In this document: piece by piece, positions 37,097-47,004 of the stretch | Layout of the letters: every line of letters begins with the position of its first letter | How positions within the stretch are numbered: the stretch's first letter is position 1 | Assembly: GCA_947579665.1 (NCBI GenBank) | Contig: OX388347.1 | Coordinates: 24,606,562 to 24,670,561, forward strand | DNA: 64,000 nt | Origin: Sympetrum striolatum | Lineage: Eukaryota > Arthropoda > Insecta > Odonata > Libellulidae | Direction: 5' to 3' | Position numbers and translations under genes: made by a program | The notes under the pieces: model-generated | What the model was told of the DNA's origin: nothing | Database searches by the model: none | What the model saw: only the letters and a program-made list of their open reading frames with translations

Positions 37097-37324
37097 TAAC
37101 ATTACGAAAATGCTCCTTAGTTAGAGCTAGTTGATAATCCTCTAATTGCATCTCGGAGAACTTTCCGGGTACATAGGAAATCGTCGTGAAGTTATGCTTC
37201 TCATATAATTTATTTATTGCTCCACACTATGGAATTAATTTCTCTTCGAAATTGTATCTGCGATATTTAGACGGATCGGTGAAATGTTTTTTATTGTTTG
37301 AAGAATTGATTGGGAGGTGTTCAT

Positions 37325-37812
37325 AATATCTGAGTGGACACGTGGGATGTTATGAATGGCTCTCAACTCAATTCCCGCGTAAACATTATATCCTCGGGGA
37401 AACCGCAGCGCAAAACGGCATTTTTCGGACGCGAAAGAGGATTGTTCACATGGGATATGCAAAAGCGAGCTTCCACCCGTTCCGGCGACTTTTTTCGGAT
37501 TCTCGATCAAATTACGCCGCAGCTAGTGAAGGCTTTGTTCATTCGACGTGGGCAGTGACTAGAGGTTTTACAAATTGTAAGCGTGCGCGCGATTGGCGGA
37601 TGGTGCTTACAAAACGACGATCAATACGAGAACATTGCGAGGCGATTTGTCCAGCAGAAGAGCTTCCCCAAGTATTTGCATCTTCGTAGCCAATCGGAAA
37701 AATAGGGAGTCGGAAGCCGGCGATCGCCAGTCGCGCTTTTCTCCGGCGGAACTTCACTCTTTTTACTTTTAAACACGCCATTCCCATTAGAAATTTTTCT
37801 TACATGAAGGTA
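37325..37812 (+). promoter_or_regulatory. CpG-rich patch ending in a splice donor; candidate promoter and first exon
   Basis: This is the most GC- and CpG-rich stretch of the left two thirds of the window (GTGCGCGCGATTGGCGG, GCCGGCGATCGCCAGTCGCG). It holds two CCAAT boxes in opposite orientation (GATTGG at about 37590, CCAATCGG at about 37691). It ends in ATGAAG|GTAAGAT at 37809/37810, a good 5' splice site, which would make a first exon coding only for M-K before the intron. The multi-frame openness (37342-37689 plus, 37539-37787 minus) follows from base composition and is not evidence of a protein. No downstream exon was identified. Confidence 0.35.
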
Positions 37813-37814
37813 AG

Positions 37815-39405
37815 ATATTTTTGAGAGATTTCCTCACAAGATTTTAAGAATACATATTAGGAAAGAGAACGTAAGAAAAACTACAAAAAAGCCATATTTA
37901 CCTTAAAAATACCAAATAATTTATAGTGTAAAATCGCATTAAAATAAAACTATAAATGAAACTAAAAATAAAGTTGATTGTAGAAATTTTGTTAGAATTC
38001 GATTCATAAGCATAGTGTATTCTATCTGCGAAAAATCACAGTACACAATTATATTCACATCATCTAAAATGAGACTAAACGTAAGCTTTTAAAGGAGTCT
38101 AATGGACAAATACTACTACTACACTATTTTTGGAACATATATCAATTTACATTAAAAATATTGCAAATAACAAACAGGGAAATAATTGTTATTAAAATAT
38201 TCTATTGCATTGAAGATATTTTTATGCACAGTAGGATTTTATATAGTGACCAAAACTATCTGCAATATTTACAATGATTAAATGAATCTGGTTAGTAATT
38301 ATAAGTTGGAAATGTTATATAACTGTAATACTAACGAAACTATAACTCGGTAGATGATTAATGTCTTCATACTTCTTGTATACTCCTTATCAGCTTTTTG
38401 TTACTATTGGCGACTTTTAATGAATTGCTCAGTTGCAGGGAAATACAACATTTCTAGTTCTGCCTTAATGTCTAGTCATAAAACCGATATTCAACGTTAA
38501 AATTGACTTTTTTGGTGGAAAATTACTTTTTTTATCAATAAAATAATGGATTTTAGCACTATCACAGATACAATATGAAATATATGGAGGAGCCAAAAGA
38601 TAATTCTTTGTTTGACATACTAAATAAGCTCAATATGAAATATTTTTAATGAATGATGAAGTAACCGTTAATACCATATAAAATGCCATAGGAAATAAGT
38701 GATTTAAAAATTAATATAATTATATAGTTTTTTTTCTAAAAATCAAACATCATATTCAGATAAGATGTCATCAAATTTATCAACGATATCTTATGTTATA
38801 TCAAAATATATACTTTCTCCAAAAGCAAGGACAAAAGTCAAGGTGTATGTTCCTGAATAAAGCTATAATATATGAATTTAAAAAATTATGTAATCACTAT
38901 TTCCGAGAATTTTGTTTGCTGGAGATTCCAGATCTTTTTGCAAGGTGTTCTCACAAATTTGACTAACTATTATGAACAAATATTACAACATTTACATATT
39001 AGAACCCTATGATCATAGTCTCTCATTTTACTTATCAGTACCTTAGTATTAAAATGATCTAAATTCGATGTTTCTCTGACGCTTTCATTGCGATGCCGAA
39101 ATTGGTTATAACCAAACCAAAAATTAAAACTTATGACAGCTAACTTATCTTCCAATTATGTTAAAAGATACGACAAGTGTAATAATTCCGGAATGTTTTC
39201 TTATATTGGTGGCTCTCATACATACACACTATCTGTACCATACAGAATAGCACCATAACTCACAGTTTTTCTAATTTAGCAACATATTATGGCAAAATGG
39301 AAGAGCTCTTTGTGTTGCATTGAGTTGTTATGGTTACAGATAATGCCTAGGAAATGTTTATAATTGAAGAAAATAGTAGTAAAAAGGTCTAGAAAATACG
39401 ATGTA
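37815..39405. other. Non-coding stretch
   Basis: AT-rich, no supported feature; would be intron if the preceding candidate first exon is real. Confidence 0.45.
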
Positions 39406-39410
39406 GAAGT

Positions 39411-39564
39411 AGAATGAGACACTTTGTAGTTTTCCACGGGGGATTATTTTATTTTGCTACCGGTTTCGTAGGACTCACATCTTCAGGCTGTAGAAAAATG
39501 TCCACTTACAAAACCGGTAGTAAAATAGAATATCTCCTATGAAAAATACTAAGTGTCTCACTCT
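39411..39564. repeat. Foldback element carrying a hammerhead-like core
   Basis: The left arm (AGAATGAGACACTTTGTAG, TTTTCCAC, ATTTTGCTACCGGTTT) and right arm (AAACCGGTAGTAAAATAG ... AAGTGTCTCACTCT) are inverted copies, about 60 bases each with scattered mismatches. On the minus strand the loop side of the left arm reads CTGAAGA (from 39486), a short weak stem and GAAACCGGTAG, a hammerhead-like order with one extra U before stem II. This is the best-preserved member of the family seen at 3.6, 26.2, 46.9 and 53.4 kb. Confidence 0.8.
39463..39486 (-). ncRNA. Hammerhead-like core within the foldback
   Basis: On the minus strand CTGAAGATG leads into GTG ... TAC, a three-pair stem with one wobble, and then GAAAC. 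The core bases C-U-G-A-N-G-A and G-A-A-A are all present. Stem II is short and preceded by an extra U, so self-cleavage is uncertain. Confidence 0.35.
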
Positions 39565-39569
39565 TCAAC

Positions 39570-40260
39570 GGCTTTCTACGAATTCACGCTTTCATATCGA
39601 ACGTTTTATTAATTATTTAGAAGTACAATATTTATCATGGCCAAAAATTCTGGATGAACTTCATTAAGAAGAATTTTCTAACGTGAACAAAAGGGTTGTT
39701 AAGTTATTTGGTTTGTCGCATTTTGTCAGATGAGAATTATATTTTATAACTTCTATTCTTGGAGCATTAGGTTTCAATAATAGTAGACATAGACATAACG
39801 TAAAGGAAAATTATTGTAGGACAAAACGAATATGTAAGCATTAATTTTAGGAAGTTAATACCTTAAATTTGGATTGTTCATTGATGAACCAAGAAAGTAT
39901 TGCAGCTAACTCTTTTGAAAAGATCGGAATATGCTGATTGGCAATAAAATACAATGGCATAAACATACCATTCAGAATTCTGCTATTAGGATGGAGCATA
40001 TCCTACACCGATATGATCTTTCCATTCACCTTTTTGGAAGAATTACTGTTAAGGGTGAAATTTTAATGAGATATTTACTAAAAATAAGTTGAAAAAAGTC
40101 TGAATAAGTAAACCAGTGAATTTTGCAACATTTGTCTTGTTTCTTCAGATGAAGAAGAAAATGGATTTCCGCTAATAAGGATCATCTTTCATTTCGTCTA
40201 ATACGGTGTAAATAAAAATTCTCTCAAAAACTGATTCTCCAGATTATAACAATAATTCTT
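39570..40260. other. Non-coding stretch
   Basis: AT-rich, no supported feature. Confidence 0.45.
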
Positions 40261-40261
40261 C

Positions 40262-40266
40262 CGTCG
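40262..40266. repeat. Target-site duplication, left copy (CGTCG)
   Basis: Five bases directly before the left CACAGTG end, identical to 42930-42934. A GC-rich 5-bp duplication is characteristic of Transib and RAG-type transposition. Confidence 0.85.
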
Positions 40267-40274
40267 CACAGTGG

Positions 40275-41370
40275 GACCAAATCCCAAAAAGGTGGTCATT
40301 ATGAGAAAAAAAAAGTTCGGGGATATGATTTCTTTTTACATGGTTGGCAAGTAAATTGTTTGAGCCTCTGAGAAATGCATTCGAAATGCCGGTAAGTATG
40401 CACATATTTCTAAAAATCAATAACAAAGTAGAAGGTTTGCTGCTCGGATGCCTAACCATACTTTCGCTTCGAAATAGCCTCATCTTCAAAATTCCTCTGT
40501 AGCTACCCCATTGGCGCAATTTAAAATTCATTAAATGGAAATGACTTAGCAATGTTAGTGGATTTGAAAAGCTGCTTTACAATACCTCCGAAACAAAATT
40601 AACAATGTTATTAACATAAAAAGTAAACACTAATTTGCACAAATTTCGTTCAAAAACAAAAATACAAACTTCATAAAGTTAAAGTGTCCCGCCGAGTCCT
40701 GCGTTGATATACATATATTATTGTAGGCACACATCTCAGCTATGCAACCCAAAAAGAATTGGCCTTCCCGAGCCACCCCTCCGCGAGTAATTGATAAAAT
40801 ACGTGAGTAACCTCAGTATCCGTAAAGTAGCCGAAGCGCGCAGGCAGCAGGCATGGCACTTACTTATAAGGGGAACACCAGGTTTGTGGTTAACATATTC
40901 GAACGAAACTTTCAGGGCACATTCTTTGCTTGAACATAGTGGACAGGGGTCTGACCGTTCAACTGAATGAGCATTTGTTTATGAAAAATTAGCAACTGAA
41001 AATCGAAGTTAGGCAACCACGCCACACGCGCGCATTACCGTACCTATATCGAGATTTTCCAATTAGGAAATTGTTTTCTTCCATATTTTACTGATAACTT
41101 ATCTTTATGCAATCATCTTCTTACCTTCCAAGAATTCTGTACCTTTTAGTTAGCATTTATTGTAATGCACATAACGCCGCGCAGTGGGCTAGAATTGAAA
41201 AATACTGTACAAAAATAGAAAAGTTGTTTTTTTGAGTGCGGACTTCAAAACTTCGCTATTGAATTCAAGCAAATGGTATTTCATAGGACAACTAAATTAA
41301 TTTTAGCAGGATAGCTTTTTTCACTAGTGTTGTGCCGCTAAACTCGTGACCACAGGGAGTCTGAGATGAA
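40275..41370. other. 5' part of the Transib-like element, no clear coding
   Basis: Here I would expect the transposase N-terminus and 5' exons. The 102-codon minus-strand frame at 40244-40552 crosses the element end and is a chance frame. A more GC-rich part at about 40680-41040 includes a GCCACACGCGCGC block, but no conserved motif was recognised. Confidence 0.4.
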
Positions 41371-41375
41371 TTGTT

Positions 41376-41916
41376 TGGCAAAACAGCAGACCTGCATCTC
41401 CTATATTTTGTCGTCCTCCGAAGATCGAGTTCAAGATTGAATCAAAACAGCATGCACAATTACAAATTGAAAACTTGCGCAACGAGGAGAGGCAACTTTC
41501 ACCATTGGAGACTGAAGTTAATGATAATAAAATCAAGGTTTCCTACAAACTTTAACTTACTATGATTGACGGAAAGATGCTCTCACGGACACAATTTCAA
41601 CACAACGGTGTTCAATCTGCAACTCTACATCCACGGAGTTCAATAATGATGATGACAACATATCTTGTCCAATAAAGGATGATTTCCAATAAGTGAAGAT
41701 TTTACGCGAAAGTGCTCGAGGAAGAAGACTGTAGAGGACTTATTCGTGCGATTGATGTTACATTCCGACCCTAATATTTCAAGTCAGGTTGTAATGTATT
41801 CCAGGCCATCAAAAGTTTTATCTTCCGAGGCCTTGCAAATATTGTTTGTATCGTACCCAGCAGAATCCGGATCGGAAGATGATTCTTTGGACGGATCAGA
41901 ATCGGATAGTCATTAG
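41376..41916 (+). pseudogene. Transib/RAG1-like transposase remnant (N-core joined to C-terminus)
   Basis: The first open part (41376-41552) reads WQNSRPASPIFCRPPKIEF ... QIENLRNEERQLSPLE ... KVSYKL. After a stop comes LTMIDGK (Asp codon 41568-41570). A one-base shift then gives LTDTISTQRCSICNSTSTEF with C-x2-C at 41609-41620. I recall this order (CRP, TMxDGK, about 16 residues, CxxC) from a widespread transposon-type protein of arthropods and cnidarians. The D followed closely by a C-x2-C pair also parallels the second catalytic Asp and zinc-binding pair of RAG1. The frame then jumps to DFTRKCSRKKTVEDLFVRL, LHSDPNISS and an acidic tail SGSEDDSLDGSESDSH ending at 41916. The region expected to hold the zinc histidines and catalytic Glu is missing, so the protein is dead. 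Confidence 0.72.
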
Positions 41917-41958
41917 TGTTTGCGTTTGTATGAGTGTGTTTGCGCGTGCCTTTTCATA

Positions 41959-41966
41959 TTCTACAC
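41959..41966. repeat. 8-bp target duplication of the hAT MITE, left
   Basis: TTCTACAC directly before the element, against TTCTACGT (42269-42276) after it; six of eight bases match. Eight bases is the hAT duplication length. Confidence 0.75.
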
Positions 41967-42268
41967 CAGGGTTTCCCAAACTATGTTCCGCGGAACACCG
42001 GTGTTCCGCTGAACCTGAATAGGTGTTAAGCGACAATTTGGAGTGTCAATGGAGAATTGGAGAATAAAAGTCATTAAATACTTTATTGATTCATATTTTA
42101 AGTTTTTATTACAATATTATAGTTTTATATTCATAAATAATTTGTTGTAATTAAATGATTTTTAAATTATACAAGTACAATTACCCAACCTATAAATAAG
42201 CTTAGTGTTCCGTTAATCGTTCCAGGTTTGCGAAGTGTTCCATTGCAGAAGAAGTTTGGGTAACCCTG
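41967..42268. mobile_element. hAT-type MITE (302 bp)
   Basis: The termini CAGGGTTTCCCAAAC and, from the right, CAGGGTTACCCAAAC are inverted repeats of the common hAT form CAGGGNTNCCCAAAC. An imperfect 8-bp duplication flanks them. Just inside the left end lie GTTCCGCGGAAC and a perfect 20-bp palindrome at 41990-42009. GTTCC/GGAAC blocks recur near the right end. The body is AT-rich without a reading frame. It sits about 50 bases after the stop of the Transib-like transposase remnant, inside that transposon, so it arrived later. Confidence 0.88.
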
Positions 42269-42354
42269 TTCTACGTCAATAAGCTGTGATATATTAATGT
42301 TTTATATAAATATTTTTCTTAACTTCTCATATGTTCCTACCAAGATTGGAAACA

Positions 42355-42545
42355 ATAATTATGTATATTTGTATAGTGTTTGTGTGTTAAGATGATTCTT
42401 TGGACAGGTGAGAGTCTGATTATAATAATTGTTTATATTATAATGTATATATAAACAATTATTACATAAAACATTATAAATATATACACACAAAGTGTGT
42501 ATATTTTTATAATATATTTGTGTTACGATATATTTAATAATATCT
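42355..42545. repeat. AT-rich region of overlapping inverted repeats
   Basis: Alternating AT-rich segments form several stems, for example ATAATAATTGTTTATAT against ATATAAACAATTATTA (about 42420-42464) and ATATACACAC against GTGTGTATAT. It lies in the right part of the Transib-like element. The 71-codon minus-strand frame here is low-complexity. Confidence 0.6.
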
Positions 42546-42929
42546 AAAAATAACTTGCTTGGAATGGTTTTCAAATAAAGATACGCATAAAATTGTAATT
42601 ATGGATTTAAAAAATCATATAAAATTATTAATTTACACTATCGAAATAAAATTAAAATGTTTCCACGAAAGAATAGTTTACAAATATCAGTTTCATATGC
42701 TTGATCGGCGATCATGAAACCAATAATCACGTTTTTTTATAGGAATGATATACAAATATTGTCTTTTTTGTCAAAAAATGCGAATTTCTTTGCGAAAACT
42801 TAATTTTGAAATAATTTCAATGTCATATTCGGAATTAGTGACCTCAAAAACTATTATATACCGGATTTCAAATCGATTCAACGAGATTTACTTGTTATGA
42901 CCATCTTTTAGGCATTTTGCCCCACTGTG

Positions 42930-42934
42930 CGTCG
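42930..42934. repeat. Target-site duplication, right copy (CGTCG)
   Basis: Directly follows the right-end CACTGTG (42923-42929) and is identical to 40262-40266. Confidence 0.85.
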
Positions 42935-45900
42935 TGATGAATTAACTAAAGAAAGAATTATTTGACCAAACCACAGAGCAGAAAGACAGAAGATTTCAGA
43001 GCCGGGCTCAAATAGCAAACCTTCAGATTTCGGATTTCGGAAAAATAATGAAAGATAATAGTTATTAATGAGGTGAATCCCGCCGAAAGGAAGTATGAAA
43101 ATTAAAAAAAATCATTTTGTGGGTTTTACGCTAAACCATTATGCTCAATACCATTTTTATGCTTATTTCAACTGCAAACACATGTATAAAATAGTTATTT
43201 AGTGATAAAGATAATATCAACTGGTTTTTTTATAAAGTTAATATCTCCAAAAGAGTAAAATGCGTGTATCCTTATCCTATAATTAGCAAAGCTTTTAAAT
43301 TTCAGAGAGAGAGAGAGAGTACTTGGTTGATACCGTGAGAACTCTGATACATTCCTATATTTTCTAAAAATTTATTTCTCCTTTTTTCGTAAGAAAACTT
43401 TATTACCCTGTCAGAGAATTCTTCCATCAAATGAATATAAAATTAATCTCGTCTACAGGAAAGGAAAGTACAAGCGAATGGTTATGAGCTCGCCATTAGT
43501 ATTATTTACTATATTGCCATTCCTCGAAATATGATCATCGAAATAAGTAGCGTCTGTTTTATTATGATGATATAGTCAGATTTGTTTCTTTATTTAAAAT
43601 AAGAAATGAATAAATGGTTCCACCAAATAATGCTGTAGTTAATTCGGTATGATCCCATCCCTTGATATTCTAATTATAGGAAGTAGTGTCGTTGAACTTA
43701 TACTTGATACTAATTTGTGATCTCTTGCGTTGGTTGAATGTCTACTTTCGAAGGAGCAAACACCAAGATTTTTCTTGCTAAGCAAAAGCTTAAAATATTT
43801 TAACATTTTCAACGATTTAAAAACTAACACCAACATAAAGAATTTTTCAACGGCCATTGATATGCGGAATTAAATTGTTGCAGTGAGATAAACCTTGAGG
43901 TGAATTAGTATGGCTTTCTTTAAGAAATAATCAAAGCAGTGGTGCGCTTTCAAACTGAACTATTATTATTTACTTTCCAGGCAGAATATACCCTCATAGG
44001 ATTAAGAGGGAGTATTTGGAGTAGAAAAAATCACATATTTCACTAAATCTATTAAATAAGAGTCACGATGAGTTTACCTCACATAATCTATAAGCGAATT
44101 GGATCTGATTAAAATATTATCCTGCAGATAGAGAAGTCACAGTAAACCTATAACCTCAATCAGTATTCATTACCTCATTTTACCAAAGCTGTTCATATAA
44201 GCTCGTCCTCCTTAATTGTAATTAACAATCAATGGTTTTACTTTTACAATAAGTGAAAAATTCCATTAAGTGATAAGTACAGGAAATTTGTAGCGCATCT
44301 AGATCCAGTCTGTCAGGATTATAGTCAGGATACGAATCGAAAGTCCCTCGATTGAAAGATCGGCATTTATGTGTGAAAGGCTTATGTTGAATTAAATCCA
44401 CTCATCGAACTTCAATGAGTTATAGTTTATATAGTTGAATGAGATATGTTTAATGAGATGAGATTTCGAATTGTAGTTTCCAATCCTATTTGATGACATT
44501 CCTCGTTAAGACCGAAATTGTGCGATATAAATGGTATTTCTATGACTCTGTGGACATCAACTTCTATGATAACTGGAATAAGATTACATCGAAATTGAAT
44601 CAATTTTCACAATCTATTGAAAGTAAAATTATGTAATATTATATCCATGAATACAGAACATAATGTGTAATACATTCTGACCTAAACGGTAAAATGTTTG
44701 TCACTAAATTATCAAAATTTAATTCTTGGATCTCCTATTTGTAAAGATTTTTTTCGATTAATTTTCAATAAATTCATACAATTACAATCAATTTAATATT
44801 TTGGCAAGATTTACTGACAGAGCGAAATTGGGAAATTTATATCTGTTGTTCAAATACATAAGCAGTTTCCAATTCAGGACGGTAATTCCGAAACAATGAC
44901 AGAACAAACGTAATTTTATTTTGTAATATAATTCCTTCTTTCACTTTAAAAAGAACCAATCAAACGAGTAGTACTCGAAGCATCAAACGGAGTTCTAAGA
45001 GTGACAGACATTAATATCTTTTTGTCCAGAAATGTTCTCCAGACGTAATTACGACGCCATTCACGAAAAATGAAATCTTACTAAACCTCTATATATGTAT
45101 GCTCCATATTGAAATCTACATTTATATGCCCATGAAAATGTGATTGGCTTTTGAAATGTCAAACGATACCCGAAAAGGTAGTTTAATTCACGTTAATGAA
45201 ACCAATATATTCATGATTTTAGACTGAGTCCCGATATCAGAGTGCGTTTTATGTTTGAACGGATTATATTAAGTAAGAAAAGATAGCAAGATAACAATAA
45301 TTATTAAAACAAATATAACTGAGTTCGGCAGGTAAAAAGGCCTGGAATAATTAGGTATTTTCATGCGTCTTTCTATTTGCTTACCTTCTTCCTTTATTAT
45401 CCACGTATCCATATTCCCTGTTTCTTATTTGTCAAAATAGACATAATTTTATTTGAAAGTAGTTAACTATAAAGGATTTTATTAGCGCAATACAAACTGA
45501 TAAGACTCACTAAGATAACAAAAGAATCGATTCAGTTATTCATCAGGAGTTCAGTAATTACCAAATATTCTGAATGATCTATATATACTATTGCATTGAT
45601 TGCAAGTAATGAATATGATATTTTAATAAATTTAACTAGACATTTTAGATAGAATGATTCGAAATGAAATATGCTTCATTTTAGAGAACGTCAGTTACAG
45701 TATCTATCTGCGAACATGTCAATGAAATGATACTTAATCTGATATTCTTCGATACTTCTACTTTGACGTATTCATGGATATTTAGTCTCTCCAACATTAA
45801 ATTCCTCTGATCAGGCTATCCTTAGTGAGAGTAAGCCGATAATTCTTCCCGTGTGCACGTCTAATCATACTAAGTTACTCTAAATAAGTTCCTTGTCTTT

Positions 45901-46030
45901 GTTGCTTTCCTACCAATATTTGTGCCTCAAAAGGTGTGAAATATTTCCACAGGTTACTTTGAACATTCTCTGTAATAATAACTCGAAGACCCCACTGAGG
46001 TGAGCCTACAGTTTTTTTATAAAAAAGAAG
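42935..46030. other. Non-coding stretch
   Basis: AT-rich, with an (AG)8 microsatellite at 43304-43319. No supported gene or repeat otherwise. Confidence 0.5.
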
Positions 46031-46035
46031 TCTTT

Positions 46036-46440
46036 AACTAATATAATAATAATAATAAAAAAACTCTTTATTTGGCGAGGTTAGGCCCATTAGGGCCTCT
46101 CTTACACCTAACCATTAAGGATTACTAATATTTCTTACATAAAAGGAGGAAAAACAATACAAATACATATATATAAAAAGAAAATACAAAGAAGAGGTAA
46201 ACAAATAAAAGAATTGTGGTGTGGGGAAAAACTCCTTGGCTGAAGGCTTTCGGAGAAAAACCCACTGTGCGGGAAAACGCTCACACAAGAAGGGGAGCGA
46301 AAAAAACCCGCGAAAACACAGATGGAAATAAATACAAGCAGGTATATCACTATTTGCATAATTGATGACCAACATTTTTGAGTAATTTCTTGATGGTTGA
46401 CCACGGATGTCATTTACCTGAAAAGATAGAAGAAGAAGAG
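46036..46440 (-). mobile_element. 3' end of a non-LTR retrotransposon (UTR and simple-repeat tail)
   Basis: On the minus strand the sequence ends GTGTAAGAGAGGCC-CTA-ATGGGCC, then TAACCTCGCCAAATAAAG, then a T run and (ATT)n down to about 46036. A short conserved 3' UTR with a paired GGCC and AATAAAG followed by a trinucleotide tail is usual for several arthropod non-LTR families. Further upstream GCACAGTGGG and CCGAAAGCCTTCAGCC stand out as non-AT blocks. No reverse transcriptase residues were recognised, and the upstream limit is a guess. Confidence 0.55.
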
Positions 46441-46444
46441 TAGA

Positions 46445-46875
46445 CGGAAAATAAAGAGCTTTCGGAAATGCGATTTAAGTAATGGAGGCCTGAAAGATTG
46501 AGATTAATAAGCAACTATAATGTAATTAATAATCCACAATTTAGATATTATATAATAGTTATACTGGTAAGGATAATTAAAGTTATATTGATAGATAATA
46601 TAGGAATCTTCTCCGTAAGATTTCATCTTTTAATAAAAACTGAAGGTTTTCCACCTAATTGATAAATAATGAAGGTTAAAATACATCTTCCGTATCTCTT
46701 TTTAGGGGAAAATAGCTGTTTTATAAAATTATATTCAAGAGTTAAGATTAATAATAGTGAGGATTGCATTCATTTTTAGCCGATAAGTTTCTTTACACTT
46801 TTTTCTTATCTCATAACTAGCTAACTTTTTAGAATTCAGTTCAAATTCACAGAGAAATGATGAACATACGCTTCT
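46445..46875. other. Non-coding stretch
   Basis: AT-rich, no supported feature. Confidence 0.4.
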
Positions 46876-46880
46876 ATTTC

Positions 46881-46999
46881 CAGGAAATATTTCCTTGGAA
46901 TACAACCGGTTTTGGGGATTCGGCGATTGCTATTCAGAGTGGAATTCAATGATGACGATCTATCGCCAAACCGGTCCTGTTCTAATAAAATATTTCCTG
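46881..46999. repeat. Foldback element with CCGGTTT arms, degenerate
   Basis: The left arm CAGGAAATATTT ... ACAACCGGTTTTGGGG and right arm CGCCAAACCGGTCCTGTTC ... AAATATTTCCTG are inverted copies of about 37 bases with several mismatches. On the plus strand ATGATGA-CGAT-CT-ATCG-CCAAAC (about 46949-46973) has the layout of a hammerhead-like core but with changed key bases. The overlapping 68-codon frame 46912-47118 is probably fortuitous. Confidence 0.6.
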
Positions 47000-47004
47000 T
47001 AGAA

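Larger units (their letters stand above)
40267..42929 (+). mobile_element. Transib/RAG1-like DNA transposon, internally deleted
   Basis: The ends are inverted repeats. 40267-40301 and the reverse complement of 42895-42929 match at 29 of 35 positions, both starting CACAGTGGG and sharing a TGGTCAT block near base 27. The element is 2663 bp and bounded by the 5-bp direct repeat CGTCG. CAC-A/T-A/G-TG termini with 5-bp GC-rich duplications are known for Transib transposons and their relatives that gave rise to RAG recombinase; CACAGTG is also the recombination-signal heptamer. In both ends an A-rich run begins 12 bases after the heptamer. Inside lies the transposase pseudogene 41376-41916 and, as a later insertion, the hAT MITE 41967-42268. 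Confidence 0.85.

Noticed and set aside
40244..40552. 102-codon minus-strand frame
   Set aside because: It crosses the left terminus of the Transib-like element into flanking DNA, so it cannot be an element gene, and it has no known motif.
41171..41190. CGCAGTGGGCTAGAA as an internal Transib-like terminus
   Set aside because: The heptamer is altered (GCAGTG) and no partner or duplication was found.
46261..46275. Second CACAGTGGG (minus strand) as another Transib-like end
   Set aside because: It lies inside a retrotransposon 3' UTR-like block, has no inverted partner and no CGTCG-type duplication.
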